DNA of 27,435 nt, taken from a virus. The translations under genes were made by a program, and so were the position numbers. Every line of letters starts with the position of its first letter. Position 1 is the first letter of the stretch. The DNA lies in the IMG/VR virus record IMGVR_UViG_3300035157_000431, positions 1 to 27,435 of that record; one strand, written 5' to 3'. Under the pieces are notes generated by a model. The model had not been told where the DNA came from. It did no database searches and saw only the letters and a list, made by a program, of their open reading frames with translations. Below, in pieces: positions 7,047-14,224 of the stretch.

Positions 7047-7052
7047 TATAAT
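7024..7052 (+). promoter_or_regulatory. Putative sigma70-like promoter before the talC region
   Basis: TTGCTG (7024-7029) and TATAAT (7047-7052) are 17 bases apart, at the end of the hydrolase gene and 22 bases before the next ATG. The -10 is perfect and the -35 shares only TTG with the consensus. It would drive 7075 onwards, including talC. Confidence 0.45.
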
Positions 7053-7074
7053 CTATACTAGTAGAAAACAATCT

Positions 7075-7209
7075 ATGGCAAAACGAACCTTCACACAAGA
7101 GAAGAAGAACCCTAAGCATACAAATGTATGGGAATGGGAAGAGACTCCAGAAGTTCTCAAAGCACTAGAAAATCTTCATAAGAACACACCTAAGTCTGAC
7201 GATGGATAA
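7075..7209 (+). CDS. Unknown small basic protein, 44 aa
   Basis: The protein has 44 residues, MAKRTFTQEKKNPKHTNVWE at the start and a short amphipathic helix after it (PEVLKALENLHKN). It follows a likely promoter by about 22 bases and overlaps the next gene by 8 bases. There is no clear Shine-Dalgarno before it (GTAGAAAACAATCT). I recognise no family. The support is the position after a promoter and the overlap. Confidence 0.55.
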   Translation: MAKRTFTQEKKNPKHTNVWEWEETPEVLKALENLHKNTPKSDDG

Positions 7210-7414
7210 AGCACCTCTAAATATGGAAGAACTTACGGATGCTGCGGATGAATTCTTCCCTGCATTTGATTTTGTTATGACCAGATTACCAGAGGGAACA
7301 TCTGTCAAGGATATACTTCATGTAATGGATGTCGTTGCTGACATTGGTTATAGGAATCGTGACCGTAAATCTAAAATAGTAGGATTTGTTCACTGTGAAG
7401 ATCCCGTGGAATAG
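7202..7414 (+). CDS. Unknown acidic protein, 70 aa
   Basis: This 70-residue acidic protein starts MDKAPLNMEELTDAADEFFP and has a second helix around SVKDILHVMDVVADIGYRNR. No metal or catalytic motif is seen. It lies between the 44-aa gene (8-base overlap) and talC (56-base gap), so it is probably cotranscribed with talC. A CTAAATA heptamer at 7217-7223 falls inside this gene and I do not count it as a promoter. Confidence 0.6.
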   Translation: MDKAPLNMEELTDAADEFFPAFDFVMTRLPEGTSVKDILHVMDVVADIGYRNRDRKSKIVGFVHCEDPVE

Positions 7415-7470
7415 GTTTGATACCTATGATTTTTGGAAGGCAGTCTTCCACAACATTACCAAAAGAAAAA

Positions 7471-8133
7471 ATGAGATTCTTTTTAGACACCGCAAACATA
7501 GAAGAGATTGAGTCACGTTATGATACAGGACTTATTGATGGGGTAACAACAAACCCTACCTTAATACTTAAGTCAGGTCGTACTCAACAAGAAGTAATCA
7601 GAGAGATTGCAGAACGCTATCCTCAGATGGAGAGTATATCTGCTGAAGTAGTTGCTGATACTGCTGATGATATGATAGCACAGGCAGAGACATACTATCC
7701 TATCTCACCTGCTGTTACTATTAAAGTACCATGCACAGTTGAAGGACTTAAAGCATGTAAGAGGTTGAGTGATAATGGTATCCCAACTAATGTAACATTG
7801 GTATTCTCTGTTGCTCAAGCATGTTTAGCAATGAAGGCAGGTGCTACATACCTATCACCATTTGTAGGTAGACTTAACGACAATAGTTTTAGTGGTGTAG
7901 AACTAATTAAAGCAATTTGTGGAGTTAAGAAGGAACATAAGATGCCTACTAAAATCTTAGCAGCATCTATTAGAGAAGCACATCAAGCATCACGTTGCTT
8001 GTTATATGGTGCTCAGGTACTCACACTACCACCAAAGACATTTGATAATATGTACAAGAGTGTACTGACTAGAGAAGGTCTTGATCTATTCAATCGTGAC
8101 TATGCGGAGGCAAGTTTAAATGCTGGAAATTAA
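7471..8133 (+). CDS. talC: Transaldolase, phage TalC type (220 aa)
   Basis: Transaldolase moves a dihydroxyacetone unit between sugar phosphates in the pentose phosphate pathway. It forms a Schiff base on a lysine. The signatures are clear: FFLDTANIEEI at 3-13, GVTTNPTLI at 24-32, TIKVPCTVEGLKA with the catalytic Lys85, NVTLVFSVAQA, YLSPFVGRLND and ILAASIR. At 220 residues it has the short form found in cyanophages, unlike the longer cyanobacterial TalB. In cyanophage infections the enzyme is thought to favour NADPH and pentose production over carbon fixation. The frame is open upstream to 7417, but the ATG at 7471 begins the family's standard N-terminus. It overlaps the next gene by 14 bases. 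Confidence 0.97.
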   Translation: MRFFLDTANIEEIESRYDTGLIDGVTTNPTLILKSGRTQQEVIREIAERYPQMESISAEVVADTADDMIAQAETYYPISPAVTIKVPCTVEGLKACKRLSDNGIPTNVTLVFSVAQACLAMKAGATYLSPFVGRLNDNSFSGVELIKAICGVKKEHKMPTKILAASIREAHQASRCLLYGAQVLTLPPKTFDNMYKSVLTREGLDLFNRDYAEASLNAGN

Positions 8134-8308
8134 TACTACCAAGAACAAAGAACTTGGTCTATGGGACATCACTGCTACCCTTACACTTCCACCTATTACA
8201 GTTAGTAGGTTAAAGAAGGATAAGAATGACATTCAATATGAATTGCGTAATGCATTTAGTGAAGTCATTCAAGAGATTGTAGAGAAGCATTGTGATGAGG
8301 AGATCTAA
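8120..8308 (+). CDS. Unknown small protein, 62 aa
   Basis: The protein has 62 residues: a strand-like front (LGLWDITATLTLPPITV) and a charged helical end (YELRNAFSEVIQEIVEKHCD). It begins 14 bases inside talC and its stop shares a base with the next start (TAATG). No family recognised. The overlap on both sides and matching codon use support it. Confidence 0.6.
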   Translation: MLEINTTKNKELGLWDITATLTLPPITVSRLKKDKNDIQYELRNAFSEVIQEIVEKHCDEEI

Positions 8309-8676
8309 TGGCAAAGATCTATGAGTCTCCTGATGGTGGCAAGACTGTCTATGTGAGGGATACTGATACTCCAGACAAAGAGAGGGAACTCTTATTTGAT
8401 TATAAATTGATGGATGCTGAGATGCAAGCACAGTCACCATATAATGATGGGTGGACTCAAGAGATGTATCGTGAGTATGCATTAGAACGTAGGAAGGAAT
8501 TGCAGATGCCTCAAGTTGAAGAGGAACTTTGGCCAGCATGGATTAAGATGAATCTAACTGAGGAAGCAATGGAGAGATATGGTAGTTGGAAGGCAATGCA
8601 GGATGATGGTTGGGAATTGACTGATGATGGGTTCTGGATAAATGACGGATCTAAAAAGGTGCTAAATAAAGAATAA
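8308..8676 (+). CDS. Unknown acidic protein, 122 aa
   Basis: This 122-residue acidic and Trp-rich protein starts MAKIYESPDGGKTVYVRDTD, with DYKLMDAEMQ, GWTQEMYREYALERRKELQ, WPAWIKMNLTEEAMERYGSW and a C-terminal DDGWELTDDGFWINDGSKK. Two GW/GFW turns near the end could be a small repeat. It ends just before the tail-tip-like genes, so it may belong to either the talC unit or the structural unit. I see no recognised domain. Confidence 0.65.
   Translation: MAKIYESPDGGKTVYVRDTDTPDKERELLFDYKLMDAEMQAQSPYNDGWTQEMYREYALERRKELQMPQVEEELWPAWIKMNLTEEAMERYGSWKAMQDDGWELTDDGFWINDGSKKVLNKE
8662..8668 (+). promoter_or_regulatory. CTAAATA box, putative T4-late-like promoter
   Basis: CTAAATA lies at the very end of the preceding gene, with 25 bases between it and the ATG of the first tail-tip-like gene. 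T4 late promoters consist of a TATAAATA box at -10 with no -35. The same heptamer occurs before the genes at 9874, 20582 and 26222. An AT-rich purine stretch (AATAAAGGAATAA) follows and contains AAAGGA as a possible ribosome site. Confidence 0.45.
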
Positions 8677-8693
8677 AGGAATAACATTATACA

Positions 8694-9260
8694 ATGTCGG
8701 CAATTCTTACAGCGACAGGTGTCACTTTTGGTGATTCTACCTCGTTAAATTCAAAATATGCTGTGGTAGAGCAGGGTGCTGCTATGGTATTCTTCCAAGC
8801 AGCAGCTCCGACTGGATGGGTTAAAGAGAACGCACATAACGATAAAGCATTACGACTTGTTAATGGTACTGGTGGTGGATTTGGTTTTGGTGGTACGTCA
8901 GGTGCAGGTGGTCTAACTTTCACACAAGTATTTCCAAATAGTACATCTTCACTGGCAGTACCTTTTAGTGCTACTACAACTGTAACAGGTAATGTGGGTG
9001 GTACTACTTTGGCAATATCCCAGATACCAGATCACACTCACAACTCACTAACTGGTGGTGCTGCTTCTGCTTCAGGTGGTGGTGCTAACTTCAGGGTTAC
9101 AGGTAGTGCTCCTACAGGTAATGTGGTATCTCCAAGTGGACAGATAGGACAACCACATGATCACCCTTTTAGTGGTCAAGCAACATTTACTGCTAGTGGA
9201 GCAGGGCAGATTGATTTAAGACTTCAGTATGTTGATGTACTAATATGCACATTTAGTTGA
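8694..9260 (+). CDS. Tail-tip/fibre-like structural protein, first of a tandem pair (188 aa)
   Basis: The composition is typical of phage fibre tips: rich in Gly, Thr, Ser and Ala with few charges. Landmarks are AAAPTGWVKEN (37-46), KALRLVNGTGGGFGFGG (51-67), IPDHTHNS (111-118) and PHDHPFSGQ (154-162), ending in a hydrophobic strand LQYVDVLICTFS. H114-x-H116 and H155-x-H157 are H-x-H motifs like those that bind iron in the T4 long-fibre tip. PTGW near the front is also common in tail-collar domains. The protein probably forms part of a receptor-binding tip on the virion. It shares the same layout with the next gene, one base downstream. A fibre role is inferred from family style, not proven. 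Confidence 0.75.
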   Translation: MSAILTATGVTFGDSTSLNSKYAVVEQGAAMVFFQAAAPTGWVKENAHNDKALRLVNGTGGGFGFGGTSGAGGLTFTQVFPNSTSSLAVPFSATTTVTGNVGGTTLAISQIPDHTHNSLTGGAASASGGGANFRVTGSAPTGNVVSPSGQIGQPHDHPFSGQATFTASGAGQIDLRLQYVDVLICTFS

Positions 9261-9261
9261 T

Positions 9262-9843
9262 ATGGCAAGATTAACTGCGAATGGGATACAATTTGATTTA
9301 GCAGATGCTAGTAACTCCATTAATTCATATTATTGGATGTATCCTGCTGGTACGCAGAAGATGTTTTGGGAACCTTCAGCACCTACTGGTTGGACTCAGA
9401 TAACTGATGCATCCGTTAATAATAAAGCACTTAGAGTAGTGACTGGAACTGGTGGTGGAGCAACAGCAGGTAATTTTAATTTTACAACAGTTCTATCTAC
9501 TAATGCGAACATAACAATTACAGTAAACAATACAGAGAATATTGTACCACCTCCAGGTATACCAAAGGTGGTTGGTGACCATACCTTAACAGTAGCAGAG
9601 TTACCAGAACACCAACATGTTCATACTTTGGGACCTACTGGAGGATCATCTGCTACACCATTCAGTAATACTGGTGCTAGAGTTATTGATGGATCAACTA
9701 ACACTAGTGGAGTATTAGAAGGAGCAGGTGGAGGTCCACATGATCATCCCTTTAGTGGTCAGGTATCTATTATAGGTACGTATCAAGCATCTTCCAACTT
9801 GGCAGTTCAATATCTCGATGTTATAATGTGTAAACTGGATTAG
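9262..9843 (+). CDS. Tail-tip/fibre-like structural protein, second of the pair (193 aa)
   Basis: The protein is collinear with its upstream neighbour: SAPTGWTQI (39-47), KALRVVTGTGGG (55-66), LPEHQHVHTLGP (114-125), then GGPHDHPFSGQV (158-168) and a final strand LAVQYLDVIMCKLD. The metal-type motifs are H117-x-H119-x-H121 and H160-x-H162. Ends and motifs are conserved while the middle and the loops between H-x-H motifs differ, which is what diversified receptor-binding copies would show. It starts 1 base after the first copy stops. The two may form a mixed trimer or alternative tips; the sequence cannot decide. Confidence 0.75.
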   Translation: MARLTANGIQFDLADASNSINSYYWMYPAGTQKMFWEPSAPTGWTQITDASVNNKALRVVTGTGGGATAGNFNFTTVLSTNANITITVNNTENIVPPPGIPKVVGDHTLTVAELPEHQHVHTLGPTGGSSATPFSNTGARVIDGSTNTSGVLEGAGGGPHDHPFSGQVSIIGTYQASSNLAVQYLDVIMCKLD

Positions 9844-9848
9844 TTTAT

Positions 9849-9855
9849 CTAAATA
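9849..9855 (+). promoter_or_regulatory. CTAAATA box, putative T4-late-like promoter
   Basis: CTAAATA sits in the 30-base gap after the second tail-tip-like gene, 18 bases before the ATG at 9874. It is the second of four such boxes at gene junctions in this window. Confidence 0.45.
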
Positions 9856-9873
9856 ACTTGACTTAGATTTAGT

Positions 9874-10230
9874 ATGGCACAATTAAAACCAGATGATTTT
9901 TGTCCATTGATACAGGACAAGTGTAAAAAACTTGGTTGTTCATGGTATACACAAATAAGAGGTGCTAATCCACAAACAGGTGAAGCAGTGGATGAGTGGG
10001 GATGTGCTGTAACATGGTTGCCTATGTTATTGATAGAAACATCACAACAATCTAGATCTACTGGTGCTGCTGTTGAGTCATTTAGGAATGAGATGGTGAA
10101 GGCAAATGAATCTAACATAAATGTATTATCTGCTGCTGCACAGATGATGCAAGAAAGAAAGATCATCAATGCTACTGAGGTTGTAGATGATGATAATGAC
10201 CATACTCATAAACTTGGAGGTTCAAAATGA
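9874..10230 (+). CDS. Unknown protein with a conserved-looking cysteine front, 118 aa
   Basis: The first half holds four cysteines in an ordered pattern: C10 (DDFCPLIQ), C17 and C22 (KCKKLGCSWYTQIRG), and C44 (DEWGCAVTWLPMLLIE). This could bind zinc or an iron-sulfur cluster. The second half is helical (VESFRNEMVKANESNINVLS) and ends in an acidic, His-containing tail (DDDNDHTHKLGG). I do not know a function. The context is structural: it follows two tail-tip-like genes and overlaps the coiled-coil gene by 4 bases (ATGA). Confidence 0.7.
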   Translation: MAQLKPDDFCPLIQDKCKKLGCSWYTQIRGANPQTGEAVDEWGCAVTWLPMLLIETSQQSRSTGAAVESFRNEMVKANESNINVLSAAAQMMQERKIINATEVVDDDNDHTHKLGGSK

Positions 10231-11138
10231 AACAATTTACATTAATTGAACAGGATCGTTATATTAAGATTGATGGAACTGGTATATTCTTTACTCCAGA
10301 GGATTGGCCCTTTACAGACATTGAGCATCTATGGGCAATACAATGGAAGGATGATGGAACTCCTGATGGTGAGGGTTGGGTAGAGTATGATAGTGCTATT
10401 CCAAATACTCCTATTGCAAAGTGTCAAATTGAGAAGTATGTTAATCATCATACAACAGAATTAAATAAGCAGATAGAAGAACAGAAGAGAAAGGAAGAAG
10501 AAGAGAAGAAGAAGTCAGTGTCTTGGGAAGAAGCAATGGCAGAGCTAGAGCTTCAGATGGATAGCATGCAAAAGAATCATGATGAGTATGTCAAAGAGAT
10601 GAAGGATGATCATGATATGCAGATGCAGAGATTATATCAAACAACTGAGATGCATGAGAAGGAACATCAACAACAGATGGAATTCTTGATGAAGGATCAT
10701 GAATTACAAATTGAACGTATTCAATTACAAACAGCAGATGAACAGAGACAGATCTTTGATAATCAAGATGTTGTTGAAGATGTAGCAAAAGAGAGTAAGG
10801 ATCTATTTGAGAATGAGGTAACACCAGATGTTACTCTGTTTGATGGTGAGGTAGATGAATCTTTATTTGATGATGTCATAGATGATAAGTATTTTGAGAA
10901 TGTGGTGGAGGTATCTCCTGATGAGGAATCAAAACCATTGAGTCCTAAAGAACTCTTAACAAATGAAACCAGACCAGATACATTTTTTAAGAATTTTGAT
11001 CTTAGCACACTTGATGATGAATTTGATTTAGATGTATTGTTTGATGATGAGAGTGATGTTGAGAGTGAGATTGATGGTATTATTGCTAATGATGATAAAG
11101 CACAAGTAACAGACAATCAAGAGGAGCAAAAAACTTGA
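10227..11138 (+). CDS. Coiled-coil acidic protein with a globular N-terminal domain (303 aa)
   Basis: Residues 1-65 form a Trp-rich module (DWPFTDIEHLWAIQWKDDG, then GWVEYDS) of a kind seen beside phage tail genes. Residues about 75-180 are a long Glu/Lys/Gln/His coiled coil (EEQKRKEEEEKKK, MQKNHDEYVKEMKDDHD, MHEKEHQQQMEFLMKDHE). Residues 180-303 are strongly acidic with Phe-Asp repeats (TLFDGEVDESLFDDV, LDDEFDLDVLFDDESD). The acidic end may be disordered. A scaffold or tail-assembly helper is possible from location and shape, but I have no motif for it. The stop overlaps a TTG start (TTGA at 11135). Confidence 0.7.
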   Translation: MKQFTLIEQDRYIKIDGTGIFFTPEDWPFTDIEHLWAIQWKDDGTPDGEGWVEYDSAIPNTPIAKCQIEKYVNHHTTELNKQIEEQKRKEEEEKKKSVSWEEAMAELELQMDSMQKNHDEYVKEMKDDHDMQMQRLYQTTEMHEKEHQQQMEFLMKDHELQIERIQLQTADEQRQIFDNQDVVEDVAKESKDLFENEVTPDVTLFDGEVDESLFDDVIDDKYFENVVEVSPDEESKPLSPKELLTNETRPDTFFKNFDLSTLDDEFDLDVLFDDESDVESEIDGIIANDDKAQVTDNQEEQKT

Positions 11139-11314
11139 CCGACTATGAAATTAGAGAAGGTAAAGATGACAAGGAGAAGAAGGATTTGAGAAAAACTGCT
11201 AAACGTATTATAAAAGTTGCAAAGAAACACCCAGAGTGGTATACTAAGGAGGATGTTCAGTACGCAAAACTAATTAAACGAGCAAACAAGAAACAACCGA
11301 AAGAAAAAAAATGA
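11135..11314 (+). CDS. Small basic protein with a TTG start, 59 aa
   Basis: No ATG gives this frame. A TTG at 11135 overlaps the stop of the coiled-coil gene (TTGA), and the stop overlaps the next ATG (ATGA at 11311), so coupling on both sides fits. The product is very Lys/Arg-rich (TDYEIREGKDDKEKKDLRKT, then AKRIIKVAKKHPEWYTKEDV and AKLIKRANKKQ). It is likely helical and could bind nucleic acid, or neutralise the acidic partner encoded just upstream. Both ideas are guesses from charge. Confidence 0.65.
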   Translation: MTDYEIREGKDDKEKKDLRKTAKRIIKVAKKHPEWYTKEDVQYAKLIKRANKKQPKEKK

Positions 11315-11658
11315 CTGTTATAGGATTTGCCCTCTTTGGACTTGCTTCATTCGCATTAGCGGGTGCAGCATTTGCTCTGATGTGGAAGAATCTAGCAGAC
11401 ATTAATAAACCCATTAAAGTCTATGTTAATGATGAGGATCTTAAAAAACCTAATCCTTTAGTTGATAATAAGCATCCTGAGATAGCAGAGATTAATAGTG
11501 ATGATGATTTATTGGTTGTTAACTTCCCCAAACCTGAACGTGATCCACTTAACACATCATTACAACAACGAATTGAGCAATTAAATGAGTTGAATTGGGA
11601 TGATGATGAGGATGACGAAGATGATGATGGAGATGTACCTGCCGTAGTGCGGAGATGA
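11311..11658 (+). CDS. Membrane-anchored acidic protein, 115 aa
   Basis: Residues 3-25 form one clear membrane helix (IGFALFGLASFALAGAAFAL), possibly an uncleaved signal anchor. The rest is hydrophilic, with a final run of Asp/Glu (NWDDDEDDEDDDGD) followed by a basic end (VVRR). No catalytic motif. It starts in ATGA overlap with the basic gene before it and ends in ATGA overlap with the next gene. Such small anchored proteins are frequent in cyanophages, and their jobs are mostly unknown. Confidence 0.65.
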   Translation: MTVIGFALFGLASFALAGAAFALMWKNLADINKPIKVYVNDEDLKKPNPLVDNKHPEIAEINSDDDLLVVNFPKPERDPLNTSLQQRIEQLNELNWDDDEDDEDDDGDVPAVVRR

Positions 11659-11837
11659 TTATGGATTCATTTACAATTGAATTAAAGGTGGGAGATAAGA
11701 TTGACGTTGGTAAATTTAGGAACGTCAGAACCACCATAACAGATATAAGTTTGGATGATCATGGGCAACCAGTAGTCCACACAGATAAGGGTGAACGTAA
11801 AGCATTGGCGTTCAGACTTAGGAAGTTAGATGTATAA
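11655..11837 (+). CDS. Unknown small beta-rich protein, 60 aa
   Basis: The 60 residues look like a small beta barrel: IELKVGDKIDVGKFRNVRTT, ITDISLDDHGQPVVHTDKGE, then a basic end RKALAFRLRKLDV. It could start at ATG 11655 (overlapping the stop before it) or ATG 11661. The short strand layout recalls SH3-like or KOW-like small domains, but I cannot assign one. It overlaps the oxygenase gene at 11830 by 8 bases. Confidence 0.6.
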   Translation: MIMDSFTIELKVGDKIDVGKFRNVRTTITDISLDDHGQPVVHTDKGERKALAFRLRKLDV

Positions 11838-12477
11838 TATACTCCAACCATTTGGTCCCATGATCTATCATGGGCAATGTTCAGAAGAGTTTTTAAAGTT
11901 CCTTCGTGAGTCATTAGATCCCACAAGGACAGAAGCAGAGAGTATGGCACATATTCTTGCAGGTAATATTGGAGATCAGTTTAAATTGGTTGCTGAACCA
12001 GCAACATTTGTGGAGCATGTATATCCACATATTTTGGCATATGTTGGAGCATGTCATGAGAGACATAATGAGCATGTGCTTGATCCTAGTCAGACAGGAG
12101 ATGGTCAACAGGTAAAGAGTGTTAAGTTTGACTTCCCTGTAGCACCTTGGATTAACTATCAAAAGAAGAACGAATTTAATCCATTGCATATGCATGGTGG
12201 TGAGTTGAGTGCTGTTATAATGGTGGATATACCACAAGAGATTGAGGATTACTATTATAAATCACATGGTACTACAAATATGCCAGCAGCAGGTCTATTA
12301 GAATTTGTTGATGGTAAAGGTGGGTACATGTATTCAGGGTCACATAAGATAGTACCTAAAACAGGTGACTTCTTTATATTCCCTGCTGATCTAAAACATG
12401 GTGTATATCCATTTAATGTGGATGTTGAACGAATTAGTTTATCCTTTAACATTTTTAAGGTAGAGATCAATGCTTAA
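11830..12477 (+). CDS. 2OG-Fe(II) oxygenase-like protein, H-x-H subgroup (215 aa)
   Basis: The pattern is APWINYQKKNEFNPLHMHGG with H120-x-H122, SAVIMVDIP, LLEFVDG, then PKTGDFFIFPADLKHGVYPF with distal H190, and ERISLSFNIF with R201. This is the same subgroup as the gene at 2215 (W-x-x-Y, H-x-H, G-D-x-x-x-F-P, E-R-I-x-x-S-F-N). Members are frequent in marine phages and usually have unknown substrates. It stands right after structural genes and directly before the double-domain oxygenase (8-base overlap). Virion proteins are therefore possible targets, by location only. Confidence 0.85.
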   Translation: MYNILQPFGPMIYHGQCSEEFLKFLRESLDPTRTEAESMAHILAGNIGDQFKLVAEPATFVEHVYPHILAYVGACHERHNEHVLDPSQTGDGQQVKSVKFDFPVAPWINYQKKNEFNPLHMHGGELSAVIMVDIPQEIEDYYYKSHGTTNMPAAGLLEFVDGKGGYMYSGSHKIVPKTGDFFIFPADLKHGVYPFNVDVERISLSFNIFKVEINA

Positions 12478-13663
12478 TGAGAAATTGACAGAGAACAATT
12501 ATATGGTTGTTCCTAACTTTATATCTGGTGAGAGAGCATCTGCACTAGCAGAGGATTTTAATGAGTATGCTACTACCTATGATATAAAGAATGATCCTCA
12601 AGTAGATAAGTGTCTTGGTAAGTATGATTATATCTCGTTTGTAGAGTTATTGTGTGAGAAGAATGTGCAGGTATCTCAACTGGTTGGTGAGACTGTATTA
12701 CCAACATATACTTACGCAAGGATATATGAGAAGGGTGCAGTTCTAACTCCACATGTTGATAAGGAAGAGTGTGAGATATCAATAACAGTTAATCTTGAGT
12801 GTGATACACCTTGGTCAATATGGATACAGACACCTAAAGGTGAGAAGAGAGAGGTGAAGTTGAATCCTGGCGATGCTATGATATACTTTGGTATGACTGC
12901 ACCGCATTGGAGAGAGGAGTTTAAAGGTAATGCTTGTACTCAAGTCTTTATGCATTATGTTAGAAGTAGAGGACAGTATGCCACATTTTATTTTAATAAG
13001 GATCGTAAGGTCATGACAGATAGTATGCGACCAGTACATAAAGCACCACTATATGCTGAACCAGCAAATGTTATAATCTCAGAGGACTTTAATACACCAA
13101 AGAGTAAAAGTCTCGACGAGTATGTGAAGGTGTATGATAATATATTATCTGATGAAGAGTGTGATAAGATATTAGCAGAGTATGATGACTGTAGTGACTG
13201 GTATAATGCTATGGTTGGTAATGGTGATACTAAGAATAATGTTAGGAACTGTGAGATAGTACACATATCAACAAATGATATAATTAATAAGAATTTTGAT
13301 AGAAGGAAGGAGATTGATAACATAGTTTTTAATAAAGCAGGAGTAGCAGCACAGAAATATATTGAAGAGTTCCCTATGTGTACTATTAGTACTGACAGTG
13401 GGTATGATCTCTTGAGATATAATCAAGGTGGATTCTATACTATACACACAGATAATTATAGTAAGAGTCCAAGGACAGTCTCTATGTCATTGATGTTGAG
13501 TGATGACTATGAGGGTGGTGAGTTTGCATTTTTTGAGAGAGATATGATAATTAAACCTTCTAAAGGATCTGCTGTAGTCTTCCCTTCTAACTTTTTGTAT
13601 CCACATGAGATCATGCCAATTCTCTCTGGAACTAGATATAGTATCATAACTTGGTTCACATAA
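12470..13663 (+). CDS. Fusion of two 2OG-Fe(II) oxygenase domains (397 aa)
   Basis: Two complete jelly-roll cores are joined. The N-terminal one (about 1-190) has YARIYEKGAVLTPHVDKEE with H95-x-D97, NPGDAMIYFG and H146 (APHWREEF). The C-terminal one (about 215-397) is prolyl-4-hydroxylase-like: YVKVYDNILSDEECDKI, LLRYNQGGFYTIHTDNY with H326-x-D328, YEGGEFAFF, GSAVVFPSNFLYPHEI with H379, and R389 (GTRYSIITWF). Both metal sites are filled, so both halves may be active. The N-terminal half has a less obvious 2OG-binding Arg (TQVFMHYVRSRG). The gene ends its operon; a promoter for the next unit follows. Substrate unknown. Double-hydroxylase fusions usually act on proteins or glycans. Confidence 0.85.
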   Translation: MLNEKLTENNYMVVPNFISGERASALAEDFNEYATTYDIKNDPQVDKCLGKYDYISFVELLCEKNVQVSQLVGETVLPTYTYARIYEKGAVLTPHVDKEECEISITVNLECDTPWSIWIQTPKGEKREVKLNPGDAMIYFGMTAPHWREEFKGNACTQVFMHYVRSRGQYATFYFNKDRKVMTDSMRPVHKAPLYAEPANVIISEDFNTPKSKSLDEYVKVYDNILSDEECDKILAEYDDCSDWYNAMVGNGDTKNNVRNCEIVHISTNDIINKNFDRRKEIDNIVFNKAGVAAQKYIEEFPMCTISTDSGYDLLRYNQGGFYTIHTDNYSKSPRTVSMSLMLSDDYEGGEFAFFERDMIIKPSKGSAVVFPSNFLYPHEIMPILSGTRYSIITWFT

Positions 13664-13683
13664 TATAAAGCAATCGTTAAGAG

Positions 13684-13712
13684 TTGACGAATTCGTATAT
13701 ATACAGTACAAT
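13684..13712 (+). promoter_or_regulatory. Putative sigma70-like promoter
   Basis: TTGACG (13684-13689) and TACAAT (13707-13712) are 17 bases apart, in the 78-base gap between the double oxygenase and the gene at 13742. Each box differs from consensus at one base. A transcript would begin near 13719 and give a leader of about 23 bases. Confidence 0.65.
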
Positions 13713-13741
13713 ATGTCTTTAAACCAACATATTTGTATCGT

Positions 13742-13984
13742 ATGGCACTTTCTGGACAAGTAACTGACTCTCTTGAGGATGCTGAAGTGAGTCTTCGTAA
13801 TGCATTAGCATTTGCTGCTCGTAATGAGCGACCAATGATTTGTAGAGAAATAGCTAAGATGATCTCACAAATTGAAACGATACAACATGCTGATGGTATA
13901 CTAGACACATTAGAGAATCGTGAACACGGAAGTCGTGGTTCATTTGGTTCTCACTTCAACCCTAACCCTAACGACGAGGAGTAA
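13742..13984 (+). CDS. Small helical protein, 80 aa, of a type seen in cyanophages
   Basis: I start at ATG 13742 (MALSGQVTDSLEDAEVSLRN) rather than the TTG at 13733. Residues 8-60 look helical (SLEDAEVSLRNALAFAARNE, REIAKMISQIETIQHADGIL). The end is Ser/Gly/Asn/Pro-rich and probably flexible (SRGSFGSHFNPNPNDEE). The N-terminus seems familiar from T4-like cyanophage genomes, where it has no known function. It is the first gene behind the promoter at 13684. Confidence 0.7.
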   Translation: MALSGQVTDSLEDAEVSLRNALAFAARNERPMICREIAKMISQIETIQHADGILDTLENREHGSRGSFGSHFNPNPNDEE

Positions 13985-13988
13985 TCAA

Positions 13989-14204
13989 GTGATCCACCTA
14001 GACCAAACATACGAATCCTATTTAAAAGGAGACAAGAAGTTCCGCATTGATGGAATAGAAGAACGAATCCGTGGTTATGGGTGGCATTGTGATGGTAATG
14101 AACTTAAAGGACATTATGTAACAACAGATAACTACAAACTGTTTTACAATATGGCAGGAGAATATGTAGAGAAGCATCCAATCAAACATTTGGTGAATAT
14201 ATAA
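13989..14204 (+). CDS. Unknown small protein with GTG start, 71 aa
   Basis: The frame is open upstream inside the preceding gene, but the GTG at 13989 has a good ribosome site (GAGGAG at 13976-13981) about 7 bases before it. It gives an N-terminus outside the previous gene (VIHLDQTYESYLKGDKKFRI). The product is 71 residues, basic, with a GYGWHCDGNELKGHYVTTDN stretch that looks like a beta hairpin. I recognise no family. Confidence 0.6.
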   Translation: MIHLDQTYESYLKGDKKFRIDGIEERIRGYGWHCDGNELKGHYVTTDNYKLFYNMAGEYVEKHPIKHLVNI

Positions 14205-14205
14205 T
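14200..14205 (+). promoter_or_regulatory. TATAAT box before the gene at 14225 (weak)
   Basis: A perfect TATAAT overlaps the stop of the 71-aa gene, 19 bases before the next ATG. No -35 resembling TTGACA lies at 16-18 bases upstream. The case rests on its recurrence at junctions (also 14749, 17043, 25166). Confidence 0.3.
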
Positions 14206-14224
14206 ATAGCATTTGGTAACGTGA

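Noticed and set aside
7217-7223. CTAAATA as a promoter before talC
   Set aside because: It is inside the coding region of the 70-aa gene and about 250 bases from talC; one or more chance copies are expected in AT-rich DNA.
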